This document shows, piece by piece, positions 62,553 through 64,000 of a DNA stretch of 64,000 bases. Position numbers and translations under genes: made by a program. Source of the stretch: Thalassomonas actiniarum. Lineage in GTDB: Bacteria; Pseudomonadota; Gammaproteobacteria; Enterobacterales; Alteromonadaceae. The first letter of the stretch is position 1; each line of letters begins with the position of its first letter. The stretch is taken from the NCBI RefSeq assembly GCF_000948975.2, contig NZ_CP059735.1:3162001-3226000 (forward strand), read 5' to 3'. The notes below the pieces were generated by a model. The model worked only from the letters and a program-made list of their open reading frames with translations, had not been told where the DNA came from and did not search any database.

Positions 62553-63419
62553 TTAAACCGGGGAAGTATCTTCGGCTTCTTTTAACCGGCGAATGCTGTG
62601 GCCAAGGACAAGTTGGTAATTGGCGATCGCTTTTCGGGTTGAGCAGGCCTTAGGTTCATAAATAAAATTAAGGGCCGGGCTTAACCTGGCATTGCCTGCT
62701 ATACGGGCTACCGGACTTATGCTTTTTTGCAGCGCAGGTGTGGCATAGCTGGCGGAAAAACCTATGCGTGGTGATGAACTCAAGTTAGCTTGTGAGCCGT
62801 GAACCATTAGCGGATGATGCACACTCATAGAGCCGGCAGGCATTTCGATATCGATGGCATTTTCAATCACCGTTTGCGCGGTAGTACCGCCATAGGTGAG
62901 GTTATTGGCGTGGGGAATTTTAGGGTGAGGCAACAGGCCCTTTATATGTGAGCCGGGAATGAATTGCAGGCAACCATTTTGTGCATAACTGGGGGTCAGG
63001 CCAAGCCAGATAGTAGGAACGTCAGGACTTTCTTCCTGCTCGGTAAAGCCGTCCTGGTGCCAGCCGACAAAACTATCGCTGTTTGGATGTTTATAAAAAA
63101 AGCGTGTTGATTTGAGCAGGACATCTTCCCCAATCAGCTGTCGGATGATATGAATGATTGCCGGATGGGTGCTGAGCTGCCAGACCCAGGGAAAGATCTC
63201 ATGGGCGCCGTCAAAGCGGCTGATATTTCCCCCCAACTGATTACAGGTGAGCATAAGATGATGGCGGAAGTAGCTCAGCTCGGCTTTAGATAAAATCTCA
63301 ATGCCGCTGATATAACCTGACTGGTGATAATTTTGCAACTGACACTGACTGAGTGTCTTAGCAGGACGGGGTTGGCGAGTGAACTTAGCATTATTGGCTT
63401 GCTGGTTAGTATTTTCCAT
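62553..63419 (-). CDS. Phytanoyl-CoA dioxygenase-family oxygenase
   Basis: A 288-aa Fe(II)/2-oxoglutarate oxygenase. Motifs are WHQDGF (His-x-Asp of the iron site, near residue 135), the GCLQFIPGSH strand and the distal His in MSVHHPLMVHGSQANLS (near 215-220); the Arg in SSPRIGFSASYA likely binds oxoglutarate. It is in the same family as the TOMM-cluster dioxygenase at 13.9 kb but clearly different in sequence. The start at 63419 is chosen over a TTG start (63455) with no support. It is upstream of a GT2 gene, suggesting hydroxylation of a lipid, sugar or amino-acid unit of the glycan. Confidence 0.88.
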   Translation of the reverse strand: MENTNQQANNAKFTRQPRPAKTLSQCQLQNYHQSGYISGIEILSKAELSYFRHHLMLTCNQLGGNISRFDGAHEIFPWVWQLSTHPAIIHIIRQLIGEDVLLKSTRFFYKHPNSDSFVGWHQDGFTEQEESPDVPTIWLGLTPSYAQNGCLQFIPGSHIKGLLPHPKIPHANNLTYGGTTAQTVIENAIDIEMPAGSMSVHHPLMVHGSQANLSSSPRIGFSASYATPALQKSISPVARIAGNARLSPALNFIYEPKACSTRKAIANYQLVLGHSIRRLKEAEDTSPV

Positions 63420-63534
63420 AATATTTTCTTCAATTATTATTGGTTGGTAGCTCAATAAGCAGAAAGATAAACCTTGTTTAAAAACACACCTTTATTTATC
63501 TGTACATTTTTTGTGCTGGCCGGGGCCGTCGATT

Positions 63535-63553
63535 TGATTATAGTTTATAATCA
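63535..63553. promoter_or_regulatory. Inverted repeat upstream of the LLGxW gene
   Basis: TGATTATA and TATAATCA, a perfect 8-bp inverted repeat with a 3-bp gap, about 90 bp before the start codon of the LLGxW gene. The core resembles the ATAATC half-site at 36057. Confidence 0.35.
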
Positions 63554-63641
63554 GGAATGCGACATTAATGACAGCCAGTCGTTAACCGGAAGTGAAAGCT
63601 GCTGTCAAATGGAATATTTAGGGATAAAACCAGGAGGGATC

Positions 63642-64000
63642 ATGAATTATTCATTATATCTATCATCCGAAGAGCAAGCTGCTCCCACTGAAAATGCTCC
63701 GGCCACTAGTGAAAAGATAAGCAAACCCCAAGGTTTTGCCTTGCTAGGTTCCTGGGCTAACACCAATAAAACCAGCCAGGAAATTAGAAGGTTTGAGATC
63801 CGGGAAAAAGTCCCCGGTGACAAGGATAATGTGTTGTTGCTCAGGGTGTATTCGGCAGCAGATGAAGGAGAGAAAAGCTGGGGCGAAACCGAGATCACTA
63901 CCTTATTTGAAGATGATATCAACAAGGCCGGTTTTGATGCTTTTGTTGCTGATTATCGTTTTGAACATGAACTGGTACGTTTGCAGGCCAATATGAACCT
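63642..64000 (+). CDS. LLGxW-domain protein, relative of the 37.8-kb protein (partial)
   Basis: The first 119 residues of a protein that runs off the window. AGGAGG precedes the ATG. After a short Ser/Glu-rich leader, the domain begins LLGSWANTNKTSQEIRRFEI, continues with an acidic mid-part holding WGETEITTLFED, then AFVADYRFEHELVRLQANMN. This matches each of the two repeats of the 37.8-kb protein in order and spacing of the aromatic residues. Function unknown, and the rest of the gene lies outside. Confidence 0.75.
   Translation, partial: MNYSLYLSSEEQAAPTENAPATSEKISKPQGFALLGSWANTNKTSQEIRRFEIREKVPGDKDNVLLLRVYSAADEGEKSWGETEITTLFEDDINKAGFDAFVADYRFEHELVRLQANMN

Overview
The window looks like the chromosome of a marine gammaproteobacterium of the Alteromonadales/Colwelliaceae type, with Thalassomonas-like gene content. 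This is inferred from protein style, the FadL porin, PEP-CTERM and PilZ proteins, LytTR and OmpR two-component systems, and many accessory biosynthetic genes. No rRNA, tRNA, CRISPR array or insertion sequence was seen, so the species assignment is an inference.

Left part (1-9.5 kb): the 3' part of a CusA/CzcA metal-efflux RND pump with a clear terminator, a DOPA-dioxygenase-like protein, a PEP-CTERM exported protein, a lone tyrosine recombinase, an orphan OmpR-type regulator divergent from a DUF2141 protein (four evenly spaced GTAC sites lie between them), a LytS/LytTR two-component pair and a FadL-type porin.

TOMM region (9.7-19.8 kb): a 1403-aa kinase/cyclase/ATPase/TPR fusion, a phytanoyl-CoA-type dioxygenase, a nitrile-hydratase-leader-like precursor whose only Cys is the penultimate residue, an amidohydrolase, a fused cyclodehydratase-YcaO protein and, after a gap, an FHA-winged-helix protein. 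This matches the known but little-studied TOMM (thiazole/oxazole-modified microcin) clusters that carry a kinase-cyclase fusion. It is the best-supported natural-product system here.

Middle part (19.8-36 kb): a frameshifted secreted protein, a two-PilZ protein, and two sigma/anti-sigma modules. The first pairs with a VWA lipoprotein (23.6-27.1 kb); the second with a DUF4331 protein, a cadherin-like lipoprotein and a TPR protein (27.3-32.0 kb). An OmpR/histidine-kinase pair follows, divergent from a concanavalin-like secreted protein, with a CpxR-like box between them.

Right part (36.1-56.4 kb): about 20 kb of co-directional, often overlapping genes that I cannot match to a described pathway. 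They are a dehydroquinase/shikimate-dehydrogenase-like fusion, a two-repeat protein of unknown function, an acyl-CoA-dehydrogenase-fold flavoenzyme, a membrane-transporter/low-Mr phosphatase fusion, an SsuD-like flavin monooxygenase, a 1973-aa multicopper oxidase lipoprotein, a beta-propeller partner, then three glycosyltransferases, two ATP-grasp ligases and a sulfotransferase. The first five may make or modify a small molecule, the oxidase pair acts at the envelope, and the last six look like assembly and decoration of a saccharide or peptide-saccharide. Their cooperation is inference.

End (56.4-64 kb): a gamma-glutamylcyclotransferase-like protein, an NTF2-like lipoprotein gene broken by an in-frame stop, a cupin, a GNAT acetyltransferase, an AraC-family remnant, more glycosyltransferases, a second phytanoyl-CoA-type dioxygenase and, running off the edge, a relative of the two-repeat protein at 37.8 kb. 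That relative suggests a second related locus begins here.
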